Assembly (NCBI RefSeq): GCF_016107705.1
Contig: NZ_JAEHGC010000016.1
Coordinates: forward strand, 56,779-120,778
From: Neobacillus cucumis
Lineage (GTDB): Bacteria; Bacillota; Bacilli; Bacillales_B; DSM-18226
Length of the DNA: 64,000 nucleotides
Direction of reading: 5' to 3'
Shown: positions 18,328 through 26,510 of the stretch, piece after piece
Layout of the letters: the number at the start of each line of letters is the position of its first letter
Numbering within the stretch: the stretch's first letter is position 1
Notes under the pieces: generated by a model
What the model was told of the DNA's origin: nothing
Seen by the model: the letters and a program-made list of their open reading frames with translations, nothing else
Database searches by the model: none
Program-made: the position numbers and the translations under genes

Positions 18328-18465
18328 ATGCGCGATAACACCAATTTGGCTGTTACTGTGTTTTTTTCACTTTTAGGCTTTATAGCAACAATAATTTTTA
18401 GCAGTGTCATAATATCTCAAAATAACCAAATTAAATCGAAACTTGAAAACGCAAAACAAACGTGA
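18328..18465 (+). CDS. Small single-pass membrane peptide
   Basis: 45 aa beginning MRDNTNLAVTVFFSLLGFI with one transmembrane helix (residues about 7-28) and a polar C-terminal tail (QNNQIKSKLENAKQT). The ribosome site AAAGGGAGG is 7 nt upstream, and a terminator follows directly, so the gene looks genuine. No family recognised. It lies in the roughly 0.9-kb stretch bounded by the two copies of the pbuX 3' end. Confidence 0.7.
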   Translation: MRDNTNLAVTVFFSLLGFIATIIFSSVIISQNNQIKSKLENAKQT

Positions 18466-18497
18466 TTCCTTTCAAGAATATCTTGAGAGGACTTTTT
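18466..18497 (+). terminator. Terminator of the small membrane gene
   Basis: TCCTTTCAAGA pairs with TCTTGAGAGGA, followed by CTTTTTAT. Confidence 0.75.
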
Positions 18498-18563
18498 ATG
18501 TCATAATATTTATCAATAGCAATATAACAAATTATTCCATTAGTTGAAGATAATTAAGTTTAT

Positions 18564-18594
18564 ATAAAAAAAGAGTGGCATTTTTAGCCACTCC
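18564..18594 (-). terminator. Terminator of the Spo0E-type gene
   Basis: The stem GAGTGGC/GCCACTC is followed by T7 on the minus strand. Confidence 0.85.
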
Positions 18595-18610
18595 ATATCA
18601 AAATGAAATA

Positions 18611-18886
18611 TTAATTTCCATATTGTAGGACAGGAAAAATAGAATTGTAACCGATATGTAAAGATCTAAAAATAGATTTTTGTAGAAATATTAAAAATTC
18701 GTGGTATACATCCATAGGATTGGTTTGTTCAGTTTCAATTAATATTAAATTATAATCGTTAAGAAGCATATCGAGTTCTTGGCTGCATTTAATTGTTTCA
18801 TGAAACGACAAACCTTTTTCCATTCCTAACTTAATCATCTCTGCTCTTTTCTTCTTTATAGCCATTTCCAAATCTGCTGGTTTCAT
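18611..18886 (-). CDS. Spo0E-family aspartyl-phosphate phosphatase
   Basis: 91 aa. The N-terminal half (AIKKKRAEMIKLGMEKGLSFHETIKCSQELDMLLNDYN) is the Spo0E helical hairpin with the signature SQELDxLLNxY, whose acidic residue acts on Spo0A~P to delay sporulation. The C-terminal about 35 residues (NPMDVYHEFLIFLQKSIFRSLHIGYNSIFPVLQYGN) form an extension of unknown role, longer than in minimal Spo0E relatives. The ATG at 18886 has GAGGTG 10 nt upstream. Bacillaceae carry several such paralogs; which phosphoprotein this one acts on cannot be read from the sequence. Confidence 0.85.
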   Translation of the reverse strand: MKPADLEMAIKKKRAEMIKLGMEKGLSFHETIKCSQELDMLLNDYNLILIETEQTNPMDVYHEFLIFLQKSIFRSLHIGYNSIFPVLQYGN

Positions 18887-19044
18887 TATGGACTCACACC
18901 TCTAAAAATTAGGATAACTGTGTATTTATGCAAATCTTATGAGGTATCTTGTACACAATTTACATTTTAACATTTTACGACCTAAGATATATAGACGACT
19001 TTAGATACATAAATTCGGGGAATACAGACAAAAACAGACAAATG

Positions 19045-19160
19045 TAATTGTTGCTGGTAGCTTAACAGCAATTTTCTTAAATATTGTGTTCAATATTATT
19101 CAACCGGCATAGCAGCAACAAGCTGCTACGCAGAGTATCGAAGTAAAAGCTTCCTAAACT
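19045..19160 (+). pseudogene. Remnant copy of the pbuX 3' end
   Basis: This 116-nt stretch aligns without gaps to 18033-18148, the last codons of pbuX and the bases after its stop, with roughly 90% identity. Several changes are synonymous (GCC to GCT, GCT to GCA, CCC to CCG), while one converts AAG to a TAG stop. It therefore derives from a once-coding copy and is now non-functional. Nothing upstream of 19045 resembles pbuX. It may be the leftover of a tandem duplication, or the displaced 3' end left by insertion of the 18147-19044 segment. Confidence 0.9.
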
Positions 19161-19166
19161 AAAAAA

Positions 19167-19203
19167 TAAGGACGATGCTAATTTTAAAGCATCGTCCTTA
19201 TTA
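19167..19203. terminator. Bidirectional terminator overlapping the GerP-like stop
   Basis: AAGGACGATGC/GCATCGTCCTT is a perfect 11-bp stem with A/T runs on both sides; it terminates the minus-strand GerP-like gene. Confidence 0.9.
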
Positions 19204-19366
19204 AATTTAGAATCTCAGTCGCTGTTTGTTGGTTGGCAGAACTTCCTTCCTCTGAACCGGAGGTTGTCCTTGTAACGGAGATCGGGGAAATGATTACTGC
19301 TCCGCCAAAATTGACAATTCCACCTGAAATAGTACCAATATTTATGCCGTCTTTATTGATGTCCAA
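19184..19366 (-). CDS. GerPA/GerPF-like spore germination protein
   Basis: 60 aa from a TTG at 19366 preceded by GGGGGGAGGTG at ideal spacing; the frame extends to a GTG at 19438 that has no ribosome site, so the TTG is preferred. The sequence (DINKDGINIGTISGGIVNFGGAVIISPISVTRTTSGSEEGSS) has the small, Gly/Ser-rich pattern of GerPA/GerPF proteins: a hydrophobic IxxIxGG-xxxFGxx-xxxSPxS core followed by a GSG-type segment. GerP proteins help germinants pass the spore coat. Here the gene is solitary, not in a gerPABCDEF operon. The assignment is by pattern only. Confidence 0.5.
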   Translation of the reverse strand: MDINKDGINIGTISGGIVNFGGAVIISPISVTRTTSGSEEGSSANQQTATEILNLIRTML

Positions 19367-19472
19367 TTCAACCGCACCTCCCCCCTGTCCATATAAAATA
19401 GTATATGTACAAGCAGGTGCCTTGGTTAAACTCTTCACTATATTAGGAGAATATTGTTCACGGACAAGAGAT

Positions 19473-20882
19473 TTAACAACTCTTTAATGCAACAGCCAAA
19501 TTTTGAATACCGGCTTGAATGTCTTCCTCAGATACTCCCCCATACCCGATCATGATTGGCTGATTAGAAATAGGTGCGGTCTGATGCCAATACTGTTGTG
19601 TCAAGTAAATCCTTACTCCCAGTTTTTCTGCCTGCTGCACCAGTTTCTTGGTATCCAGATGGTAAAATTCAAGCAGCAGATGCAGGCCAGCCTTTTGGCC
19701 AATCACCTTGACATTTTCTCCTAAAAATTCATCGATAGCCGCTAACAGCACTTTTTGTTTCGATTGATAGATTTTCCTCATTTTTCGAATATGCCGGCTA
19801 AAATAACCATCTTTCATAAATCGATAAAGTGCTTCCTGAATCAAGGGAGAAACGGATTGATTGTAAAAAGAATAGTCAGTTTGGAATCGTTCCAGTAATT
19901 TTTCTGGCAGTACAAGATAACTGATTCGAGCTGCAGGAAGAAAAGCCTTTGAAAAGGTTCCGAGATAAATGACGTTCCCATTCGTATCCAGTGATTTTAA
20001 GGAAGGAATCGGCTGGCCATGGTAACGAAATTCTCCATCATAATCATCTTCTATAACATAACTGGAATTTTTCTCTGCCCATTGTAACAGTTTAATTCGC
20101 TTTTGAATGGGCAGCACCATTCCAAATGGAAACTGATGGGATGGGGTTACATATGCACAAAGGGCAGCACTATTATCCAACTCTTCCATCTTGATCCCAT
20201 CCTCTTCAAGCGAGATCGGGGTGATACGACAATTTTGACTTTCAAAAACACGCCGAACCCCATCATATCCTGGATTCTCCATAGCTACGCTGTTATTTCT
20301 TAACGAAAGAAGCTGACATAACAATTGAATGGCTGTTTGCGTCCCGGCAGTGAGAATGACCTGATTCGGGGAACATTTTACTCCTCGCGCTTGATAGAGA
20401 TAATGGGCGATTTCACTTCGAAGTCCAAGATGCCCTTTTTTATTACCATAAGAAAAAACTTCTTGACTTGGATTTTCCAATGCATCGACTAAACATTTTT
20501 TCCATGCCTTATGCGGAAAATGTTCCAAATCAATATCGCCATATTGGAAATCAATCTGAATTTTTTCTTCTTGGATCACATTTACACTTTCCATTAGTGG
20601 TTGAGTTTTACGGTGTCTATCATTAAATTGAAAATCGTCCAATTGTAAAACAAATAACCCCTTTTTTTCCTTTCCTTCAACATACCCTTCCGCAACAAGC
20701 TGTTGATACGCCATTTCGACTGTATTTTTACTAATATTGGTTGTATGCGAAAGCTGCCGAATAGATGGCAGTTTGGTTCCTGCCGGTAATTGTCCTGTTT
20801 CAATTTGTTCTCGGAAATATTGATAGAGCTGTAAATACATTGGATTTACGTCTTCTTTTTTGATAAAGGGAATGATATCCAC
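19473..20882 (-). CDS. MocR-type GntR/aminotransferase regulator (PdxR-like)
   Basis: 469 aa from a GTG at 20882 with AAGGAGG 6 nt upstream (MDIIPFIKKEDVNPMYLQLYQYF is a typical MocR beginning). The frame can be extended to 20942, but without a ribosome site. Residues 15-80 hold the GntR winged helix (GTKLPSIRQLSHTTNISKNTVEMAYQQLVAEGYV). The rest is a class I aminotransferase fold with the PLP lysine in GTFSKAFLPAARISYLVLP and YVTPSHQFPFG. MocR proteins sense PLP or amines and often control a divergent gene; the divergent gene here encodes a PNPOx-like flavoprotein, and a palindrome lies between them. Confidence 0.9.
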   Translation of the reverse strand: MDIIPFIKKEDVNPMYLQLYQYFREQIETGQLPAGTKLPSIRQLSHTTNISKNTVEMAYQQLVAEGYVEGKEKKGLFVLQLDDFQFNDRHRKTQPLMESVNVIQEEKIQIDFQYGDIDLEHFPHKAWKKCLVDALENPSQEVFSYGNKKGHLGLRSEIAHYLYQARGVKCSPNQVILTAGTQTAIQLLCQLLSLRNNSVAMENPGYDGVRRVFESQNCRITPISLEEDGIKMEELDNSAALCAYVTPSHQFPFGMVLPIQKRIKLLQWAEKNSSYVIEDDYDGEFRYHGQPIPSLKSLDTNGNVIYLGTFSKAFLPAARISYLVLPEKLLERFQTDYSFYNQSVSPLIQEALYRFMKDGYFSRHIRKMRKIYQSKQKVLLAAIDEFLGENVKVIGQKAGLHLLLEFYHLDTKKLVQQAEKLGVRIYLTQQYWHQTAPISNQPIMIGYGGVSEEDIQAGIQNLAVALKSC

Positions 20883-20964
20883 ATCTTCCTCCTTATCTGT
20901 CCCTATGAATTTATTTAATACTGTCTCTTTTAACAAGGGCAATTCATTTTTAAAATGAGTATAA

Positions 20965-20979
20965 CACTAAAATATAGTG
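20965..20979. promoter_or_regulatory. Candidate operator between mocR and the PNPOx-like gene
   Basis: The perfect inverted repeat CACTA-AAATA-TAGTG overlaps the region between a TATAAC box and the GAGGAG ribosome site of the rightward gene. Confidence 0.45.
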
Positions 20980-20992
20980 AGGAGAGAAGATT

Positions 20993-21535
20993 ATGATTCC
21001 AATGAGACAAAGAGCTTTAGAATGCAAGGATCAAGAAAAAATACATCTGTTTTTAGAACAGGAGAAAACCGGTTTTTTAGGTTTAGCAGACGGTAACACT
21101 CCCTATGTAATCCCGCTTAATTTTGTTTGGCTGGAGGGGGCGATTTATTTTCACGGAGCAGCTGAAGGCAGAAAGGTAAATATTATGGAGGAAAATGCCA
21201 AGGCTTGTTTTACGGTGAGTGCGAACCTTGGCACCCTAACCCACCCTGTACCTGCTAAGACAGATACTGCCTATATGAGCGTAATGGTTTTTGGAGAAGC
21301 AGAATTAGTTGTAGATCTTGATGAAGCGGTCAAGGCCATGCAGAAAATGCTCGATAAATATGTTCCAGGCTATTACGAACAAGCCCTTTCAAGTTCACAC
21401 GTAGAAAAATACCGTTCTTCGCTTGGCAGCAGAACCGCTGTATATAAGATAAAAGCTCTGGAGCTAAGTGCAAAGGAAAACCCGATCCAGCTTGAAAAAT
21501 TATTTTATAACGGCAAAACCCAGCATCATGACTAG
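20993..21535 (+). CDS. Pyridoxamine 5'-phosphate oxidase-like / NimA-type flavin-binding protein
   Basis: 180 aa split-barrel protein. [75 protein letters not shown] matches the Nim/PNPOx-like FMN-binding family (the [10 protein letters not shown]...IYFHGA..GRK core). Members bind FMN and reduce small molecules such as nitroimidazoles or are uncharacterised. Divergent from a MocR regulator 110 nt away, so probably its target. The ATG at 20993 has GAGGAGAG upstream. Confidence 0.85.
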   Translation: MIPMRQRALECKDQEKIHLFLEQEKTGFLGLADGNTPYVIPLNFVWLEGAIYFHGAAEGRKVNIMEENAKACFTVSANLGTLTHPVPAKTDTAYMSVMVFGEAELVVDLDEAVKAMQKMLDKYVPGYYEQALSSSHVEKYRSSLGSRTAVYKIKALELSAKENPIQLEKLFYNGKTQHHD

Positions 21536-21549
21536 ACAAAATAAGTTAA

Positions 21550-21578
21550 ACGGACTGTCCTTGATGGCAGTCTGTTCT
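21550..21578 (+). terminator. Probable terminator of the PNPOx-like gene
   Basis: CGGACTG pairs with CAGTCTG, followed by TTCTTT. Confidence 0.55.
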
Positions 21579-21679
21579 TTAATAGATAAAAGGGATTTAA
21601 AGGTGATTGACCTATTCCAAATAGGACGACCTTCCATATGATATAGCATGTACTTTTTTACAAGAAGGAGCGATTATAT

Positions 21680-22165
21680 ATGGAAGCGAGTTGTTACGAG
21701 GAAAACAGGTGTATTAAAAAGACACTAGAAAAAATCCTTGAAGCACAAAGAAAAGCAAAAAAGAAAAAAGGCGATTCATGCCAAACATCCTGCTTAGCTC
21801 CACTTGGAGAGTTAGGCAATCATTATAGCAAAAATACCATTCCATTTATCCTTTATTGTGACTGTGATCCTTTTAAGGTGGAAGGAGTGACTATTTGCCG
21901 GGATAAAAATTCAAATAGCGAAACATTTGTCTGTTTTATTACCTTCGTTTTTCGGATTATTGATATCAAAGATGATTGTGCCGTATTGGAGCTACTAAAA
22001 TTTAAAAACCATCAAAAGTGTAATTCCAAAGGTAAGCCTATTTGTTCCCCCTGTTCCCAATTAAATTGTGAAAATATCGATGACTTAAAGGCAACAGGTG
22101 TCTGCGTGAATGTGGATCTCTCAGGCTTTCATGCGATCCAATGCCTACCGCCTGTTTGCTTATAA
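21680..22165 (+). CDS. Spore outer coat / exosporium protein, CotY/CotZ family
   Basis: 161 aa, 16 cysteines, no signal peptide. The layout (N-terminal Lys-rich helix, CQTSCLAPLG, TIPFILYCDCDPFKVEGV, CFITFVFRIIDI...CAVLELLKF, C-terminal VCVNVDLSGFHAIQCLPPVCL) is that of the CotY/CotZ/ExsY family, cysteine-rich proteins that self-assemble into disulfide-linked crust or exosporium lattices around the spore. The ATG at 21680 follows AAGAAGGAGCG. A CATATGATA box at 21634 resembles the -10 of the late mother-cell sigma-K. A possible short gene follows before the terminator. Confidence 0.93.
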   Translation: MEASCYEENRCIKKTLEKILEAQRKAKKKKGDSCQTSCLAPLGELGNHYSKNTIPFILYCDCDPFKVEGVTICRDKNSNSETFVCFITFVFRIIDIKDDCAVLELLKFKNHQKCNSKGKPICSPCSQLNCENIDDLKATGVCVNVDLSGFHAIQCLPPVCL

Positions 22166-22172
22166 GAAGTAA

Positions 22173-22298
22173 ATGAAAAATATAATTTCCAATGAATATT
22201 CTTGGAAAAAATCTAGTCGAATCCTCGAACCTGATTTTTATGAGGATTGGGTCACAAAGGTTTGGAATGTCGAAGAATGTTCAACAAACGGTATATGA
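22173..22298 (+). CDS. Possible small protein downstream of cotY/Z
   Basis: 41-codon frame beginning MKNIISNEYSWKKSSRILEP and ending in VTKVWNVEECSTNGI, 7 nt after the CotY/Z-like stop and immediately before a terminator. The composition (4 Trp/Tyr, charged) looks protein-like, but there is no proper ribosome site (only AGAAG). No family recognised; it could be chance. Confidence 0.35.
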   Translation: MKNIISNEYSWKKSSRILEPDFYEDWVTKVWNVEECSTNGI

Positions 22299-22326
22299 AA
22301 AGCAGCGGAACTCCGCTGCTTTTTCG
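22298..22326 (+). terminator. Terminator of the cotY/Z unit
   Basis: AAAGCAGCGGA/TCCGCTGCTTTTT, a perfect stem plus T-run. Confidence 0.9.
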
Positions 22327-22412
22327 ATTGCTTTTTCCACCTAATTATATTGCTATTCAATTGCTAGCATTCGCTATCACTATAGTAGATCATTGCGATA
22401 ACACAGATGTCA

Positions 22413-22940
22413 TTAGCTAGGTTTTCGATTGGGATCCTTCGGCTGGCTGGCTTTTCTTACTAATTTGCCGCCATCGAAATGCCGGCCATAGGTTTTTACA
22501 ATTTCCGCTGCTTCTTCATAGGTGGGAATTTGGCCGTTCGCTTTCCATGTTAAGAAATAGGATTGAACTTTACCGCTATAAAATACCCAGCTGAAAAATT
22601 TCCGTGCAAAGTTATGCATGCCGCCCGTTCGAAACGAGTTCATCTGCTTCCCTTCTTTCCATATGGTCATCGTTTGCCCGATACCGCCGTCCAGCTGTCC
22701 TTTTAGTTCCGCATAAAGTAAATTTTCGTTCTTACTCATTGCCTTCATGATCATTTGATTGAGAAACCCGTTGATCATCAATCGTGGAATATTAAATTGC
22801 TCTCCTCTTGTAACGGAAACTACTGCAGTGGGTGGAACCTCAACATTACGGTCGCCTAGGATAAATGCCCCACCATACTTATTATTAGGATCGATTACCT
22901 TTTCCCACCTTTTTGGCATCCCCATCATCCCCATATTCAC
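22413..22940 (-). CDS. Conserved hypothetical protein, possible dimeric alpha/beta-barrel fold
   Basis: About 175 aa, cytosolic. The N-terminus is unusual (MNMGMMGMPKRWEKV); the middle has MTIWKEGKQMNSFRTGGMHNFARKFFSW followed by VQSYFLTWKANGQIPTYEEAAEIVKTYGRHF, a pattern reminiscent of DUF3291/spheroidene-monooxygenase-like ABM folds. That is a guess, not a match. The start is uncertain: the GTG at 22940 lacks a clear ribosome site, while the ATG at 22916 is preceded by GGGGATGATGGGG. Function unknown; no conserved neighbour helps. Confidence 0.7.
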   Translation of the reverse strand: MNMGMMGMPKRWEKVIDPNNKYGGAFILGDRNVEVPPTAVVSVTRGEQFNIPRLMINGFLNQMIMKAMSKNENLLYAELKGQLDGGIGQTMTIWKEGKQMNSFRTGGMHNFARKFFSWVFYSGKVQSYFLTWKANGQIPTYEEAAEIVKTYGRHFDGGKLVRKASQPKDPNRKPS

Positions 22941-23113
22941 TTTTTTAAGGTAATCATAACAAAATTTTGTAAAATTATGAATTGTTTCTTTATTGGTGTT
23001 AGTACTTTTGGCATATATAAGCTTTTTATTGGAATAAATTGCTTAAAAACGTGCATTCCTTTATCCTATTAATAGAAATTAATTGCTATTTTCTACAGAA
23101 ATGAGTTGATTTT

Positions 23114-24268
23114 TTGCAAAACAAAAATGCTTTACCGATTTTATTTTTTGTGATGTTTCTCGTGATGATTGGCTTTGGGATTATCATCCCTGTCCTGCCT
23201 TTTTACGCAGAACAAATCGGAGCCTCACCTACAGAGCTGGGCCTATTAATGGCGGTCTATTCTTTTATGCAGCTTATTTTTGCTCCCATCTGGGGGCGGA
23301 TTTCTGACCGGATCGGTCGTAAACCCGTAATGATGATTGGAATTGCAGGTCTTGGAATATCCTTTTTAATTCAAGGGTTATCAACACAGCTATGGATGCT
23401 GTTTGCAGCAAGAATTCTCGGCGGGATGCTTTCTTCAGCGAATATGCCAACTGCTATGGCCTATGTCGCAGATATCACCTCGGAAGAAAATCGCGGGAAA
23501 GGAATGGGAATCATTGGAGCGGCTACAGGTTTGGGCTTTGTTTTTGGTCCCGCTATTGGGGGGATTTTTTCAAAAATAAGCTTAGGATTACCATTTTTAC
23601 TTGCCAGTGCCTCCTCCTTTATTACTTTAATCCTTGTGTTTTTATTACTTAGGGAGTCCTCAGTGAAGAAATCGGTAGAAAAAAGACCATCTTTGCTACA
23701 GGCTTTTAACGGACCAACATCCATTCTATTTATTATGCAATTATTGATTTCCTTATCTCTTTCCGGTCTAGAAGCAACCTTTGCTTATTTTGCGGCAAAA
23801 AAAGCGGGTATGGATACATCAGAACTTGGGTATGTATTTATGATTATGGGGTTCGCCAGTGCGATTATACAGGGGGGAATGGTTGGCCGGTTAACGAAAA
23901 AATATGGAGAAAGGGTAGTTATTCAAGGAGGCATTATTGTTTCAGCAATTGGTTTTGGACTCATTCTTCTAGTAGATAGTTTTCTAACTGCAGCGGTCTA
24001 TTTAACGATTTTCGGAATAGGTAATGGCGTAATTCGTCCCAGTGTTTCTGCTTTACTTACGAAAACTTCATCAGCAGGACATGGAAGCACGACCGGTTTA
24101 CTCTCTTCTTTTGATTCATTAGGAAGAATTATCGGGCCGCCATTGGGAGGCTGGCTATTTTCGATAACGATAGGTTTACCCTACATCTCAGGGGCAGTCA
24201 TATCAGTCCTGGCATTGATTCTATTTCAGATTTATCGCCCCGTTGCTAAAATGGTGCAAGAGAATTGA
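23114..24268 (+). CDS. MFS drug:H+ antiporter (DHA1 family, TetA/NorA-like)
   Basis: 384 aa with 12 transmembrane helices. The inter-TM2/3 loop GRISDRIGRKPVMMIG (MFS motif A) and the TM5 motif C region (GAATGLGFVFGPAIGG) identify a proton-coupled drug exporter. The second half has the repeated loop GRLTKKYGERVVIQGG. The TTG at 23114 has only a weak ribosome site. Substrate not predictable from the sequence. No regulator adjoins it. Confidence 0.88.
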   Translation: MQNKNALPILFFVMFLVMIGFGIIIPVLPFYAEQIGASPTELGLLMAVYSFMQLIFAPIWGRISDRIGRKPVMMIGIAGLGISFLIQGLSTQLWMLFAARILGGMLSSANMPTAMAYVADITSEENRGKGMGIIGAATGLGFVFGPAIGGIFSKISLGLPFLLASASSFITLILVFLLLRESSVKKSVEKRPSLLQAFNGPTSILFIMQLLISLSLSGLEATFAYFAAKKAGMDTSELGYVFMIMGFASAIIQGGMVGRLTKKYGERVVIQGGIIVSAIGFGLILLVDSFLTAAVYLTIFGIGNGVIRPSVSALLTKTSSAGHGSTTGLLSSFDSLGRIIGPPLGGWLFSITIGLPYISGAVISVLALILFQIYRPVAKMVQEN

Positions 24269-24278
24269 GACCTCTTAC

Positions 24279-24305
24279 TTCCGGCGCTAGATTATTGCGC
24301 CGGAA
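24279..24305. terminator. GC-rich hairpin after the MFS gene
   Basis: TTCCGGCGC/GCGCCGGAA, a 9-bp perfect stem 10 nt after the stop but without a T-run; it is probably a weak terminator or an RNA-stabilising end. Confidence 0.5.
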
Positions 24306-24355
24306 CCCAATATATGATCTGTTTTTTAAGCCGGAAAAGAAATTTTACCGATGGT

Positions 24356-25171
24356 TTACTTAATGGAGAAGGGATAAAGTTTAAATTGTGAAAATAAGAA
24401 TAATTCACTTCGGAACTTGTCTAGAAGTTCTTCAAACGAGGAATGGATTAATTGTGGAAATAAAGTTTCTAAAGCTTCATTATAATCCTGACCTATTTCT
24501 TCTCGTATATGAACATAGCTATGAAATAATAATGCTTTTTCAAAATCGATCCCTAATTCATATAAGCCGAAAGCTAACTCATCTTTTGGAATTTGTTTTA
24601 TTTTTTTGTAAACCCTTTCGTTTTTCTCAATCAGGTTTTTATTTAGATAATGAGTGACATAATCTGTATAGATCATTTGCCCAATATCATTTGTTTCTTT
24701 ATTGGAATAATTAAAGCCGATCACATGATTTTCCTTACTTTCGCGAATGATAAAGGTTTTATTTCCTTTTAAATGGGTAATAAAATTTTTTACGTGCTTA
24801 TCAAAAATTTTATCAAATTCAATGATTTCCTGAAGTTTTACCGCGAAATCCCGATGTTCTTCGCCAACAACAAATAAGCGGTCAACAATGGGTAATAGGC
24901 TTAACACTCCTTCTGATAGCTGACTGGATGCATCGTATATGATAATATCAAATTCTTTTTTCATTTGTTTAATTTTCCGTTTTTTTTCTGCAAGAGATAA
25001 TTTTGAGAATTCATGGATCAATTCCGTTGAAATTTCTTCTTTTTCTAAAGCCCCGTAAGAAATAAAAGCTGCGGAAAGACTGGTGTTTGTTTTAAGCCAA
25101 TGATAAATTGATAAAGATAATTCTGTGACACCTGATTTTGCTTTTGGAGAATAGAAACCAACCAAATACAA
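24356..25171 (-). CDS. MinD/ParA-like P-loop protein with degenerate Walker A
   Basis: 271 aa. It begins MYLVGFYSPKAKSGVTELSLSIYHWL, where a ParA/MinD/CpsD protein would have (K)GGxGKTT; the Lys-Ser-Gly-Val-Thr arrangement lacks the canonical GKT/S. A Walker-B-like FDIIIYDASSQLSEG follows at about residue 90, then LLPIVDRLFVVGEEHRD. The C-terminal 120 residues are helical and unrelated to known partners. It lies downstream of the LCP gene on the same strand, but a terminator separates them. A pseudo-ATPase or an unusual SIMIBI-class protein are the options; function unknown. Confidence 0.65.
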   Translation of the reverse strand: MYLVGFYSPKAKSGVTELSLSIYHWLKTNTSLSAAFISYGALEKEEISTELIHEFSKLSLAEKKRKIKQMKKEFDIIIYDASSQLSEGVLSLLPIVDRLFVVGEEHRDFAVKLQEIIEFDKIFDKHVKNFITHLKGNKTFIIRESKENHVIGFNYSNKETNDIGQMIYTDYVTHYLNKNLIEKNERVYKKIKQIPKDELAFGLYELGIDFEKALLFHSYVHIREEIGQDYNEALETLFPQLIHSSFEELLDKFRSELFLFSQFKLYPFSIK

Positions 25172-25303
25172 TTCTCTTCACCTGCCTTTATAAAAAAAAT
25201 CCCCCTTTTACATTACTAAATTTCCTTTCGAAACGAGGTATTAATATAGTTTACGGAGTTGTCCATCCTGCTGAAACGGCGATTTCACTATATTTTTATT
25301 TAC

Positions 25304-25343
25304 AAAGAAAGCCAATCGAATTAAATCGATTAGCCTTCTTTAA
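25304..25343 (-). terminator. Terminator of the LCP gene
   Basis: On the minus strand GAAGGCTAATCGA pairs with TCGATTGGCTTTC, followed by TTTG. Confidence 0.7.
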
Positions 25344-25348
25344 AATGG

Positions 25349-26290
25349 TTAGCTGTTAGTTGACCCTAAAAAATTTTCGATTGCTGTAATATTTTGATCG
25401 AGATTAATACTTAGAACCTCACCTACATCGTTAAATCGTTCGTTTGTGAAGGAACCATCAACTGGAACCCGCAGTGTTTTTAAATTAGAGGAACGATTCG
25501 TAATTAAATCCTTCCCCAAAGAAAATAACGTGGATGAATCCAGATTGGTTTCAATATACGGATTGATTACACCTAATAGCTTCGGAATCTTGATAACACT
25601 TCCCATGCTTAATGCCTGATCCTCAAGTTTAGTTAGGACCTCCTGTTGCCGCTCCACACGGCCAAAATCACTTAGATTATCATGTCTAAACCGGACATAT
25701 CCTAATAACTTGTCCCCGTGAAGCGTTTGCTTTCCAGGGTTTAACGTCATGCCAATTCCGGAAGACATTTGATGCGGAACATCTACTTCAATCCCATCTG
25801 GTGCAAGGACATCCACCACTTTGGAAAAACCTTTAAAATCTACCATTGCATAATAGTTCACATCAATATGGAAATTTTCTTCAATGGTTTGTCTTAAAAG
25901 CTCCGGACCGCCAAAAGCATAAGCCGCATTTATCTTTTGCTTTCCGTGACCGGGTACATCAACGTATGTATCTCTCATAATGGAAATCAATTTCGCTTGA
26001 TGAGAATTTTGATCATAATGGGCAATCATAATGGAATCTGTTCGTGAATGCTTTTCACCACGTGAGTCGCTTCCTAAAAGAAGAACATTGATTTTCCCAA
26101 ACTGTACTTCCTTCCCTTTAAAGGTATCAGTTTGCTTTTTATTACCTATGTAACTTCCAGCCTCTGCAATCGATAGTCCTCGCTTATATTGATAAATTGA
26201 ATAAGCCGTGGTAAAAATAATCATCAATATAAAAAGCAGGCCAAATACCCTTTTCCATCTAACTTTCCTTCTTTTACGTACTTTTTCCAT
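25349..26290 (-). CDS. LytR-CpsA-Psr (LCP) family cell-wall ligase
   Basis: 313 aa: a short cytoplasmic basic N-terminus (MEKVRKRRKVRWKR), one transmembrane helix (about 15-35), then the extracellular LCP domain. Catalytic signatures are visible: VLLLGSDSRGEKHSRTDSIMIAHYD (pyrophosphate-binding Arg/Asp), SIMRDTYVDVPGHGKQKINAAYAFGGPELL, and GYVRFRHDNLSDFGRVERQQ. LCP enzymes attach teichoic acids or other polymers to peptidoglycan. The ATG has GGAGGTACGAG upstream. The polymer substrate is unknown. Confidence 0.95.
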   Translation of the reverse strand: MEKVRKRRKVRWKRVFGLLFILMIIFTTAYSIYQYKRGLSIAEAGSYIGNKKQTDTFKGKEVQFGKINVLLLGSDSRGEKHSRTDSIMIAHYDQNSHQAKLISIMRDTYVDVPGHGKQKINAAYAFGGPELLRQTIEENFHIDVNYYAMVDFKGFSKVVDVLAPDGIEVDVPHQMSSGIGMTLNPGKQTLHGDKLLGYVRFRHDNLSDFGRVERQQEVLTKLEDQALSMGSVIKIPKLLGVINPYIETNLDSSTLFSLGKDLITNRSSNLKTLRVPVDGSFTNERFNDVGEVLSINLDQNITAIENFLGSTNS

Positions 26291-26510
26291 CTCGTACCTC
26301 CGGTTGTCTATACCAAGTTCACAAATTCAATACCCTTAATATTTTAAGTGATTCATAGGAATAATTAAATTACAAAATGGTAAATAAATGATTACGTTTT
26401 AAATACTGGCAAAAAATCAGAGGCGAAATTCTGTATTTAATTTAATCATATGTCATTCGGACATGCATAAAATGGGTTATGAAGATGTAATTGGTAAAGG
26501 AGCCGGGAGC

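Noticed and set aside
19045..19160. Functional second purine permease gene
   Set aside because: Only 116 nt of the 3' end remain, with a stop codon.
22413..22940. Firm DUF3291 or monooxygenase label
   Set aside because: Only a loose pattern resemblance; left as hypothetical.
25138..25359. 73-codon frame between the MinD-like and LCP genes
   Set aside because: Includes the LCP terminator hairpin and lacks a ribosome site; composition is not convincing.
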